Source: Phialocephala subalpina
Lineage: Eukaryota > Ascomycota > Leotiomycetes > Helotiales > Mollisiaceae
NCBI GenBank assembly: GCA_900073065.1
Contig: FJOG01000093.1
Span: 7,296 to 43,130 of the forward strand
Reading direction: 5' to 3'
DNA: 35,835 bases
In this document: one piece after another, positions 11,623-22,200 of the stretch
How positions within the stretch are numbered: position 1 is the first letter of the stretch
Layout: every line of letters begins with the position of its first letter
The notes under the pieces: model-generated
Seen by the model: the letters and a program-made list of their open reading frames with translations, nothing else
Told to the model about the DNA's origin: nothing
Database searches by the model: none
Program-made: the position numbers and the translations under genes

Positions 11623-13810
11623 TCAAGGCAAGTTATCGACCAAAGGCTGCGCTGGAGCGTCCTTCGCTTCTTTTCGAAGCTTATGCCATCCCATCCCCCA
11701 AGCCAAAACAAATGTTACTCCCGAGAAGGCCGCGGCAAGATAGAACGTTTTATCGATTGCTCCAGTGTAAGCCTGCAAGACACCCGGAAGTTGGTCGGAG
11801 TTGACAACTTGGCGAAAGCCAGTCGAGCCTGCCTTCACGATTATGCTCGGGTCAATCGAAGGGGCGTAGCTCTCGAGACCCGAAACGAGGCCGTCTTCGA
11901 AAAGGATGTCGGCGATGCTGAGCGCGAGCGAGCCCCCAAATGTTTGGCCGAAGGCGGCAAGAGACATGCCCAGTGAATTCTGCTCTGGCTTGCTTCTCAG
12001 TGTGTTCTGGATGGCGATGATGGGCTACAAATGCTCAAATAATCATGGTCAGACCTGGTGTGTGGCTGGGGGTGATGGAGGTGATGATACTCACAGCTTG
12101 CAGACCACATCCACGACCGAATCCTCCAATGAATTGATACATAACCCACTTTGCAGTTGATTCATGCACAGTGAAGGTAGATACCAATCCCGCAGCAACA
12201 CAAGCTATCACAGCGCCTGCGAGTGCCCAGGGTAGGTAGTAGCCCGTTTTTCCGACTTGGAGGAGAAGAATCAGCCAGCAGAACTTGATAATGTGAATTT
12301 GGGCAGACTCACTGAAAAAGCCGCTGACAATGGCCATAATGAGTTGGGGCACGATTCCAGAGAGCATATAAACTCCGCTGATTAGCGGAGACACGCCCTT
12401 AACCGCCTGGAAGTAGGTCGGTAGATAGTACGTAAAGCATAGCAGTGCCCCAGAAAAGAAGCCAAGGTACAAACAAGAGGTCCAGACCTCTCGTCTGCCA
12501 GCGACAGATGGTGGAATCATAGCGTTCTCACCAACACGATACTCCCACACAGCAAACAGAGCCAGCGCCACAATCCCTCCACAGAGAAGTCCAATGATTC
12601 TGGCACTCTTCCACGGCACTCCCTGACCTCCCCATTCTAGCCCGAGTTCAATCATAATGGCGAATGATGCAAAGAGGGCGAAGCCTGTTAAGTCGAGATT
12701 CGACAACAACATTCGAAGGGTCAGCTTATCAGACCCATTGTGCGAAAGTCGGTCAGGTATGTGAATCATTAGGAGTAGAACAGCCGCAACGGCGCCAATT
12801 GGTAAATTCACGTAAAAACCTGCAATTGTGATGTGAGCGGGTTAAAACGCGTAGACTTAGACACAAGTTACAACTTACACCAGCGCCAGTTCACATACTC
12901 TGTGAAGGCTCCTCCAATGAGGGGTCCACATATGATACCTATCTGGCTGACTGGAATGAAAGTCAGCCAACTCTGCAGAGGGGACGGTGGTGAACGTACT
13001 GCCGAACATGATACCCACCAACACTCATTATTCTGTTAGCATGAGATAGTTAAACGTTGCAGGAAATCGGTGCTTACGCGGTTGCTTATGCATTGGAGCA
13101 GCTGCTGAGATAATGGTGAGTGCGCCATTCGTGAGGCCTGATCCGCCCATACCGGCAACAACTCGTCCCACGATCAACATCTTTGACGACTGAGCTGCCC
13201 CACACAGCACAGAACCAACCTCGAACAGAGCAAGAAAAGACAGAAACAAGGACTGTGTTGAGTTAGCGTTTTTCATGGCGTTGCTGCGAGGGAAGAAAAG
13301 ACACGCCTTAGAGCCCAAGTGGGTGTATAGCCGTCCAGCCAGAGGCTGCAGGGCACAGCTGGTCTAGTAATCAGCAGGCTGACGCATCGAAGGGTCGAGA
13401 CAGGGGGATACATACCTAGAGAGGAGGTACGCACTGCCGTACCATCCCATGTCGGGGAGAGAGTGAAAATCACTCGTGATGCGGGGGATTGCCTGATGTC
13501 ACCGTCAACTGGTTATTATGAAACCCAGAAAGAATTCAAGACTTGCTGTAACGATAATGGACATGTCGAGGACCATTAAAAACAGTACGAAAGTTACCGA
13601 GCCCACCACCACCTGTAATTTGAGGCCAGTTACATATTGCTGTTCAGGCTTACTCATACTCTGCTGGGTGAGCTCCGTGATGTTTTTCTCGGAGGATTGT
13701 CCGTTATTGCCATGTTGTCTCTGCACTTGCCCTTCTGCTAGGTCCACAGTACTGTCGTCGGTTTGACCCGAGTCGAGTTTGGTGTGGCTATCAGAAGCCT
13801 TCGATGCCAT
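11623..13810 (-). CDS. mlcE: MFS drug:H+ antiporter, DHA2/14-TM (MlcE type efflux pump)
   Basis: This plasma-membrane efflux pump probably exports the cluster product and gives tolerance. Nine exons give 577 residues: 13810-13547, 13492-13416, 13358-13307, 13252-13078, 13023-13000, 12950-12879, 12819-12313, 12255-12095, 12024-11623. Visible features are a hydrophilic N-terminus (about 60 residues), then [13 protein letters not shown], motif D-like [37 protein letters not shown], motif C-like [42 protein letters not shown] and AWGMG, all matching the compactin pump MlcE as recalled. Two introns (13493-13546 and 13253-13306) begin with GC, not GT, and the intron at 13024-13077 seems to end in GAG. 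The second GC intron is 54 nt without a stop, so retention would insert 18 residues. The gene is divergent from the activator. Confidence 0.92.
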
Positions 13811-13983
13811 ACTGTCTGGATTTATCTGTTCTGTTGCAGCGGGGGGGCTACTTCCCTATGTACGCTCCCACGATTCTGCCGATTTTATCCGCCGGTGCAG
13901 GATCGCTAAGCGCTCAGGCTATGCAGTCAAAATTAGAGAATCTCTGCCGCGTCATCGTGTTCTGAGGGGGTTGGTGAGAGGTT

Positions 13984-14010
13984 TATACGAAGTAAAGTAC
14001 GAAAGGGGGT
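13984..14010 (+). repeat. Solo terminal-repeat-like copy related to the MITE end
   Basis: TATACGAAG followed by GTACGAAAGGGGGT resembles the left arm of the element at 14330 (TATACGGAGG...GTACGAAAGGGGGT). It is followed at once by a small hairpin in which GGGGGTC pairs with GTGACCCC. It may be the relic of a second, deleted insertion. Confidence 0.5.
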
Positions 14011-14329
14011 CTGAAGAAATGAGTGACCCCTTTTAGTTCTGCTACTACTATTGACCAACCAGGAGTATCGCTCCAAGCGCAAGCGCGATGCAGTCGCCTG
14101 TCAGAATTACTGTATATAATCTAGTGCCCTCCCCTCCCCTCCGTCTAGTGTGCGCCACTTTTAGCACGGGCAAGTCCCCCGGTTCGGGCCGCCTCGTCAT
14201 CTTTTCGTCTAGTTTCCCTGTATTTGCAGATCTTGCAAATTTGGGGCATGGGCTTGGCCAATAGGAAATGGGCCTGAGTGCACATTTTGGACTTACACGA
14301 GATAACAAGCATTTCAGATAACGCCGTTA

Positions 14330-14512
14330 TACGGAGGCACGTACGAAAGGGGGTTGCCACGATTGAAGGACCGCCCGCTGCTTCTGCCATCGCTGGAGAT
14401 CGGAATTTGTGGGGTAGAATCCGGACTTGTCGATATATAATTGGTTTATCGTGCTCACCGCCCAGCAAGGGGTGGTCCTTCAATTATGGCAACCCCCTTT
14501 CGTACCTCCGTA
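14330..14512. mobile_element. Fold-back MITE, Tc1/mariner-like (TA target)
   Basis: The element is 183 bp with terminal inverted repeats of roughly 50 bp. The left arm (14330-14383) begins TACGGAGG and continues through GAAAGGGGGTTGCCA and ATTGAAGGACC. The right arm (14460-14512) is its reverse complement with a few substitutions and a 4-bp indel. Both ends are flanked by TA (14328-14329, 14513-14514), the duplication made by Tc1/mariner transposases. The interior of about 75 bp has no coding capacity. It is non-autonomous and lies in the divergent promoter of the transporter and activator. Confidence 0.8.
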
Positions 14513-15195
14513 TATACCTGGTTGATGCTCCATTCACCGGGCTTCTGCTTATCTGTAGCCAGGCGTGGGGCATGGCAGGTGCAGATAGAAAACTCTCAGC
14601 TTTGGTATTACAACGGCCAATGACTTCTCTGTCATCGTATGTTACTGGAGAGGTCATGATGCCCCTTCTTGGTAGAGCCGCCAAGTCTAGATTGCCACTT
14701 TACCATCGCTCAAGGCTCCCATACGGTGGCATTGTCTCGCTTCAGCACTTTGATATCGTACCAGTCCTAGCTCTGGCGGAAGTTAGGAAGGGCCTCTCCA
14801 GAGCAGTGCTAGCGCCAGAAAAAGTTCCAATTAGGCAGGAAAGTTGGCTACTGTACCCACCGACCCTGGAATTAGACTCGAAAAGGACCGCTTTGTGATA
14901 ACCCGAGAATCTGGTTCGGTCTAAACTATCTTGGCCTGCATCCGATGCAAACAAGGCACACGCATCCACATGCGGATCTTTTCCGAGCGCTTATACCAGA
15001 CTGACCCAATCCAGTCATCTCTAGTACTTCGTAGAATTTGGCTAAATACAAGTACAGCAAAGAGGGACTCCACAGCAACTTGTCCTGCATGAGGTGCAAT
15101 CCGGAAGGAAGTCACAGGTGACATTATAAAGATGGTATTTTCTGAGAGTGTTGAACCGCGATATTGTGTGTGTCCACTCCCCTCGTTCCAATGAA

Positions 15196-16570
15196 ATGAA
15201 ACGCAATTCGGGTCGCTGTTATTCCCCGCGCATCTATGGTCATAATCCTATGACACCACTGACGTCGTTACGGAAGTCATGCGACCATTGTCACACCAAC
15301 AAGCTCAAATGTTCGCCGGGAACGTCATTATACAGCGCATGTCAACGTTGCCAGCAAGCAGGACATCTATGCAAATATAGCGCAAGGTTGGCTAGACGCT
15401 CGGGACCGAAGGCACACGAGGCACGGCTACCGAACAGTCCCTCAAGTCCAAGTCCAAGAGCGATGCCATTATCAGAACACACTACCCCAAGTCCCGAGAT
15501 GGATGGATCGACTTTGGCGCCGTTCGGCCAGTATATATCACAAGACAACGGCTCGGGTGGAGCGGACTGGCCATGGTGGGCAGAAATTGCAAATTCTCAA
15601 TTCGGGGACTCGGGAAGCAGCAATACACTTCCGATCGACAGCAATTCTAACAGCAGTCTCTCGCAGGTAGCTGAGACGGACCTCAATACCTGTAGCTTAC
15701 TGGTCGGCCGTGAGCGAGAAAACTTTGCACTTCTCTCTGAAAGTAGAGCTTCTGTTGATCGGAATTATGGGTTCTACGAGCAATATGATGATCTTCTAGC
15801 AGCTTCGCAAGCGCTTGAAGCCATGCTGCATTGCGTGACGGTAGAGTGGCCCAGGAAAGACATAGAGGTACAGCATTGTACATCTCTCTCGCGCGTTACA
15901 GATCCGAGCATTGATTGACACGTAGCAGATCCTATTGGCGAGCTTTTCAGCGCGTTTGACCGGTTGACCGCAAACCTTGCACCACTTCCAAGAGGCCCCA
16001 CCGTAATGGATGAGTGTCTGAGAACCAAAAAAACATTTCTGGCCGCCTATGCATATATAACGTGCGTTAAGATAATGGGTTCCCTGGCCAAAACGTTGCG
16101 GCGCCACTTGCACTCAGTAGCTTCGAGTCAGCTTCCAGAGAAATCGACTATACATTCGAGTCTCAAAATCGACGACTTATTCTCTCGAATAAATCCCTAC
16201 ATGTATGCGTTGGCCTCTTGTTGTGCCACGCTTCGAATAGGTCTACAGCACCTGCGACAAATCGAGGTAGCTCTTAGCATACCACGGGAGCGAGGGGTCG
16301 CTAGCGCAAATAGATTATCTGTAGGTGTTTACTAAGGAGCTACATCGGAGATGTGAAATTTTGCTAATTCCGTGATCCCTACAGTCAATTTTTGTCGATG
16401 CGAGCGAAACAGCCAGAGTAGGTCCGATATCTCCTGCTTATCTACTAATAGCATTCTGGGACAATGAGAGGGGTGCAGTAGACAGCACCGGAGCTTCAGC
16501 TACCATATTAGAAGAGTTACTCCAGTGTTGTATCGAGATGTTTGATCTTGGAAGAGAATATAGATTCTAA
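15196..16570 (+). CDS. lovE: Zn2Cys6 transcription activator of the cluster (LovE/MlcR type)
   Basis: This fungal Zn2Cys6 regulator probably activates the surrounding genes from CGG-containing sites. Three exons (15196-15877, 15929-16320, 16385-16570) give about 419 residues; LovE is about 503. The binuclear cluster is near the N-terminus: CDHCHTNKLKC, a nine-residue loop, then CQRCQQAGHLC, followed by a basic stretch. Downstream, LEAMLHCVTVEWP, ECLRTKKTFLA and a CCATLRIGLQHLR stretch agree with LovE as recalled. The low-complexity Ser/Pro-rich linker (about residues 60-150) is typical. Start choice is uncertain: ATGs at 15148, 15196 and 15250 are all in frame upstream of the zinc cluster. 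The first intron is the least certain, because acceptors at 15925 (TAG) and 15928 (CAG) both keep the frame. Neighbours: divergent from the pump, convergent with the P450. Confidence 0.88.
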
Positions 16571-16891
16571 GCTTAGGGCTCCCTGCTATTTGAATTCTTG
16601 GAAATAATTCTCGTTTAGAACTTCTCTTGTACTCAAATTAACACGGTGTAGTGCAAATGGAAAGGTTTGCATCTTTGTCAGCTCCATGTAAATAAGCGAG
16701 CCAGTATTGGTTCTCCTATTTGCGCAAAGCTGACATATGTGTAAACCTCTCTATTTGCACTGTAAGTCGACAACCAAGCTTTACGGTTATAACTGTTTAG
16801 TTGTTGCGATCAAAGAGCAGTCATGGATAGGCCTTCATTTGAGATTACAAAGTAGAGAAGATGAATTATCTGCAACCTATATATCTGCAAT
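16571..16891. other. Convergent intergenic region, activator/P450
   Basis: About 320 bp lie between two 3' ends. No gene, repeat or structured element is recognised. The frame at 16737-17183 (plus) is the antisense shadow of the last P450 exon. Confidence 0.5.
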
Positions 16892-18640
16892 CTATAACTC
16901 GGTGGAAAGATCCTCGTCGCGTCGTCTGAGCATAATCCGCGTTGCGGGATGGACTCGATTGACGAATGAGTGGCAAAAGAATTTCAACCCCTCGCCTTCT
17001 ACGGGATTGATGTCATATCTAATGAGTATATATGCAAGTGCGATCTTCAACCCGTGGGCCGCGAAAAAGCGGCCCGGACACGCTCGCGGAAACCACCCAA
17101 ACCCATACGAGTCGGCACTGGTGCTTGCTAGTTGGGCGATGGCCTCCATTTCCGGCTGGTTACGCCAACGGAGGTATCGATAACCGTCCCATTTCTCTGG
17201 ATCTTCGTACACATTAGGGTCCATCATACGGGTAGCCGACACAGCCACCACCTCCCCTTTGGGTAGGCGAGTTCCGTCGGAAAGCGTAATGTCTCTAGTC
17301 GCCTCACTGCGCATGGTAGCTACACGTTCCACGAGCATATATTAGCGATAGTCAGCACGGGCTAGATGGACGTGACATACCAGACTCGACGGGTTTCATA
17401 CGCTGCGTCTCCTTCAAACAACTGTCGAGAAGCTTGAGGTTCACAATAGCGGCCTGCGTCCACCCTTGCTTGCCAATCACCGCGCGGATCTCATCTCGCA
17501 GAGGCTCGATGATCTCAGGATGGCGGCAAAGGTCCGCGATCACACCAACGAGCAAGTCCGTCGTAGCATAAATCGAGGCAAAAGCCATGGCGAGTTGTGC
17601 TCCTACGGGATCATACGGTTTCCCAGCCGCTACATCTTCGAACCATTGCAGAGTGTCGTTATACTCGGGAGGGTCGATTCCTTGAGCCGCGCACATGGCT
17701 TGCTCCGCCCGACGCTCTTCAAGGACAGGCTCGATCAGAGCACGGGTCCGTTGAACCTGACTTCGAAGCTGGCGACCTTTATGTCCAAATCGGTGAATGA
17801 GTGGCCGCAGAGGCGCGGGCCAGTAGCGTAATTCTCGAGCAGCGACCGCGACTGTGATGGCGTGTTCCTTTGTCACCGCTTGCCATTCCTTGTTTCTGTA
17901 TAGTTTCTCCCCGAGGAATGTGTGTGATGCTGTGCGGCTCACGAAGTCCAGACATTGCTGGTAAAGAGGTGCTACGTGCCATTCTAGATTGGTGAGAAGG
18001 TTAAAAAACTGACAGACAGACTGCAGCCCCTCAGGTTGAACTTACCAGTTTCTTCGCCGAAAATATCAGATACGGCAGCGCCAGATTCGGCTGCCATTGG
18101 CTCCGTCATTTTTGCAATATTCTTTGATAGGTGAATGAGGATCACTTTGGGGATCAGATGTGATTCAGAACACTCTTCTCGCAAACCGTCAAAGCCTGGA
18201 AGATGTACGTGATATGACTTGGCGTATCGATTAGTTTAGCCTTGTACGCAGGCTGAGAGTAAGGTGAAGATGGGACGACAATTCAGGGGAAGACTTACGG
18301 ACTTGATAAAAGCGTACATGTCAATCTCTTTGGTTTTTCGCAACTCGTTTCCCATAGCCGGAGGCAGTACGGTGCAGTACCCTGAGTCTGCAATGAGACG
18401 AATTGGTGTGTTTGGGTACTGTGAGAACCACTTGCGGAGCCAGGTCGTGGCATTGGCATCAAAATCTTGCTTTGCTCTCATGGTTGTAAACTCCCAAAAT
18501 CTCTTAGGGTTATAGACTGGCACATTGGACTTGAATCTCTGGGAGTAGAGAAAAACGAAGAGGCTGATCGGAACCAAGACGAGCACGATAATGATAGATG
18601 ATTTGGACTGACTCGATATGAGAGTAAGTATGGAAGCCAT
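16892..18640 (-). CDS. lovA: Cytochrome P450 (LovA/MlcC type)
   Basis: LovA oxidises dihydromonacolin L to monacolin L and then J. This ER-anchored P450 is its likely counterpart. Four exons (18640-18299, 18217-18046, 17983-17381, 17319-16892) give 514 residues; LovA is about 528. Visible features are an N-terminal anchor (about residues 14-31), VYNPKRFWEFTTMRAKQDFDANA, DSGYCTVLP, HLPGFDGL, DIFGE, the K-helix ETQR in LLDSCLKETQRMKPVES, and the haem region FGWFPRACPGRFFA with ligand Cys453. All of this matches LovA closely as recalled. In the haem loop the usual FxxG glycine is Phe, where LovA has FGWGRHACPG. The frame is otherwise intact. The gene is divergent from the synthase, sharing 629 bp. 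Confidence 0.94.
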
Positions 18641-18910
18641 AGTTGCCAGAAAATCACTTGACGGAAAGGCAGCAGGCAGTCTCTGAAGATGTAAATGTAG
18701 AATTCTAGCTGCAAATTCGCCAAACCCGGAGGAGTGTAGATATCAAAATTTATGGAGCTCTATGGAATAGCCAGAGACAAGAATTTTTCAAGCTGCTAAC
18801 ACAGAGACTATACCGAGGAACGTGGCAAGTTTGAGAAGTATTCCACATGATAGAAAAACGAAATGGAACCATATGTGCAGTATTGAAATAAGCACTAAAT
18901 GCTGCACGAC

Positions 18911-18970
18911 GAAACGCCGAAGGACACAACGCCGGAGGCCGAAACGCCGGAGGCCGAAACGCCGGAGTGG
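18911..18970. repeat. Four tandem 15-bp units with a phased CGG triplet
   Basis: The units are GAAACGCCGAAGGAC, ACAACGCCGGAGGCC, GAAACGCCGGAGGCC and GAAACGCCGGAGTGG, with ATACGCC following. Three units hold CGG in the same position, and the CGGAGGCCG overlaps give everted/inverted CGG-CCG pairs. Zn2Cys6 proteins bind such triplets, so this may be an activator-binding array for the cluster regulator. Confidence 0.75.
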
Positions 18971-19172
18971 ATACGCCAAATGCAAGTCTGTGGAGATCCA
19001 CAAGCATATGAGCGCTCAGGGGGAATCTATATTTTGAAAATCCGAGATTGAGAGCAGAATAATGGCGGAGGCTATCTTCTGCATCTATGCCAAACAAATC
19101 CCACCCTTGTATCATCGAAAGATTGCCCTAGCAGAACGAGTGCAACAAGGTCAGGTATCTTCAAGATATTCA

Positions 19173-19181
19173 TCATATATA
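19173..19181 (+). promoter_or_regulatory. TATA-like element of the synthase
   Basis: CATATATAT lies about 90 bp upstream of the synthase start codon, a plausible distance for a fungal core promoter with a short leader. It is assigned on position and composition only. Confidence 0.3.
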
Positions 19182-19269
19182 TCCGAGCCTTTAGCATCAT
19201 AGACTTTCGATAAACTCGACTTTGCTCTCTTGCACATACATTAGCACTTCGCCACGTGATCTCGTAATT

Positions 19270-22200
19270 ATGGCACCCAATGAGCCTATCGCTCTCATTG
19301 GGAGTGGTTGTCGTTTCCCAGGCGGTGTTACGAGTCCCTCAGAACTATGGGAGCTGCTGAAGCACCCGAGGGACGTGCAGGAAAAGATTCCCAGTGATAG
19401 GTTCGACATTGACACATTCTACCACCCCGATGGCTCACACCACGGCCGAACAAATGCACCATACGCATACCTTCTCAAGGAGGACATCAAAGCATTCGAT
19501 GCTCCATTTTTCAACATCCAAGCTGCCGAGGCTGAAGCTGTTGACCCGGCCCATCGACTGCTCCTCGAAACTGTTTATGATTCGATATCTGGAGCCGGAT
19601 TACGGATACAGGACCTTCAAGGCTCGTCGACAGCGGTCTACGTTGGTATGATGACGCATGACTATGATATGCTCGTCACGGGCGACTTAGAGAATATTCC
19701 AATGTACGCTGGGACAGGTGTGGCACAGAGCATTGCCTCGAATCGTCTGTCATACTTCTTCGGTTGGCGTGGTCCAAGTGTATGTCACCATTAGCGCTTA
19801 GCCATGTTATCCTGCTGATGTTTTCTAGATGACACTCGATACCGCATGTAGTTCATCTCTCGTTGCTGTACATCTCGCTGTGCAACAGCTGAGATCAGGT
19901 GAGAGCAAGATGGCGGTGGCGGCTGGCGCCAACATGATATTGAGTCCTAGTAAGGCTACCGGAATTGGAGCAGAAGAGAATGCTAAAGACAAGCAGTGTC
20001 ATTCGTTTTGGAGAGCAAGTTGAATATGCTTTCTCCCACGGGTCGCTCAAGGATGTGGGATTCCGCTGCAGACGGCTATGCGAGAGGAGTAAGACTTCCT
20101 CTGTCCTTAGTCCGAGATAAGGTCTATCAAATAGCTATATACTGACCACTTTGGTCGTGTTAATAGGAGGGAGTATGTGCGCTAGTTCTAAAGACGTTAA
20201 GTCAAGCACTACAAGACGGCGATCACATCGAGTGCATTATTCGAGAGACAGGCGTCAACCAAGACGGCAAGACGACTGGGATCACAATGCCAAGTCATGT
20301 CGCACAGGCAGAACTCATTCGTGAGACATACGCGAAAGCAGGCCTCGATATCACGAAAGTCGAGGAAAGACCACAATTTTTCGAAGCGCACGGAACAGGT
20401 AAGCCTTATCTCCTATTCGACCCAGCGGCTAGAGAAAGCGTTCTGACCGAGCTTAGGTACACAAGCAGGTGATCCACAAGAGGCCAATGCAATTGCAGAG
20501 GCCTTCTTCGGTCACAAGGAGCATACAGGGTCCGACGACGACCAGAACCAAATCTTGTACGTGGGCAGTATCAAGACGGTTATTGGCCACACCGAAGGCT
20601 CAGCTGGTATTGCTGGTTTAATGAAGGCCAGCGCAGCTGTACAGCATGGGGTGATCCCGCCAAATATGCTTTTCGAGAACCTGAGTCCGCGAGTAGCCTC
20701 TTTCTACAATCAGGGCTTGCGCATCGTCAAAGAAGCAACGCCTTGGCCCATTATAGCGTCTGGCCAGCCCAGGAGAGCAAGCGTCAATTCATTTGGTAAG
20801 TGCCGACTTTTTCTTTTTGCGTGTAGAGAATTCCAACTCGAGATCAGCATATGTCCATAGCCATAGTTACAAGTCGATCTGCTCATGTGTATTGTCTCAA
20901 GCTTGTCATTTCTCAAGCATCACTTTGAGATTCGTAATTTCCAACGATGGCTGATAAAACGCAGGATTTGGTGGTACCAATGCTCATGCCGTCGTCGAAG
21001 AGTACCAGCCTGATCACTCGAATACCAAGCCAGCAACAGCCAACTGTATCCTACCGCTGGTAATCAGCGCCAAGTCAGAAAGATCCTTGAAAAGCTCCTT
21101 AAAGAAAATGCTGCGTTTTGTGGAAGCGGAACTAGACTTTGAGATACAGGATCTGGCTTGGACTCTTCTTCGAAAACAATCCATTCTACCCTATCGCTGT
21201 GCTCTCCCCGCCAGGACGAAAGATGCTGCCGTTCAACATCTCAAGAATGCCATCGAAGACACCAAATTCGTGACAGACTTCAGCACCGAGGTTAAAGGCA
21301 AACCTCGAATACTTGCCGTCTTTACCGGCCAAGGTGCCCAGTGGCCTGGTATGTTAGAAGCTCTGATATCCAATGTGCCATACGCTAGAGACGTCATCGT
21401 CGACTTGGACAACTCTTTGCAATCCTTGCCCACTGAGTACAGACCTTCATGGACGCTACTAGAACAACTCATGCTGAAAGGAGAGGCTTCGAATGTTGCT
21501 AGTGCTAGCTTTTCCCAGCCCCTTTGCTGTGCTCTACAGATCGTTCTTGTTCGGCTACTTGTCGCCGCGGGCTTCGAGTTTAGGGCAGTTGTGGGCCATA
21601 GTAATAATCCCCCTTCTCCTATCTCAATTTAACAAAAGTCTACAGATTTGGGATCTCAAACATTGCCCCACACTTGCCTTCTGTTGACTCTACAGAACAA
21701 GTTCTAGGGCATGTCTTGAAATCCCAAACCCGTAGATAATTCTAGGCTTAGCTGACAAAAGTAGGTTCCGGGGAAATTGCGAGTGCCTTTGCGGCTGGAC
21801 TGATTTCCGCCTCTCAGGCCATCCGGATTGCCTACCTCCGTGGCATCGTATCCAAGTACGCGTCGTCTCCCAGCGGGCAACCGGGCGCTATGCTAGCAGC
21901 GGGTATGTCTTACAAAGATGCTCAAGAGTTGTGTGAACTCGAGGCTTTGGAAGGTCGAGTCTGCGTTGCCGCCAGTAACTCTCCAGAAAGTGTTACCATT
22001 TCAGGTGACGCGGACGCGATCGAGCTCGTACAAGGCATTCTAGAAGACGAATCTCGATTTGCTCGTCTCCTGAAGGTGGACAAGGCCTATCACTCGCATC
22101 ACATGCTGCCCTGTTCATCGCCTTATATCGAAGCTCTCACGGCATGCGGTTGTGCCATTCCTGATGGTAAGTCGGACTCCACTGTAGCGTGGTATTCCTC

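Larger units (their letters stand above)
13811..15195. promoter_or_regulatory. Divergent promoter of transporter and activator, carrying a MITE
   Basis: About 1.4 kb separate the two start codons. The region contains the fold-back element at 14330-14512 and a related end at 13984-14010. Long frames here (14278-14898 plus, 14145-14483 minus) run through that inverted repeat and are unlikely to be genes. I see no other gene. Confidence 0.5.
18641..19269. promoter_or_regulatory. Divergent promoter of P450 and polyketide synthase
   Basis: The 629 bp lie between two outward-facing starts. The region holds a four-unit 15-bp CGG-containing tandem array (18911-18970) and a TATA-like run at about 19173-19181, some 90 bp upstream of the synthase ATG. 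Minus-strand frames here (18750-19115, 18788-19003) encode only the array's repetitive Pro/Arg-rich translation and are not called as genes. Confidence 0.55.

Noticed and set aside
14278..14898. 206-codon plus-strand frame
   Set aside because: It runs through the MITE inverted repeat, has no recognisable domain, and lies in the divergent promoter.
18750..19115. Minus-strand frame with repeated PAFRP-like units
   Set aside because: The repetition is only the translation of the 15-bp promoter array; the frame has no other support.
19990..20040. Apparent stop and frameshift in the KS domain after the ILSP stretch
   Set aside because: A 47-nt intron (19950-19996, GTAAGG...CAG with a GCTAAAGAC branch site) restores the expected SPMSFVLESK reading, so the gene is intact.
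21601..21764. Apparent loss of the AT active site (frame ends at GHSNN)
   Set aside because: A 164-nt GTAATA...TAG intron splits the Ser644 codon; splicing restores GHSSGE.
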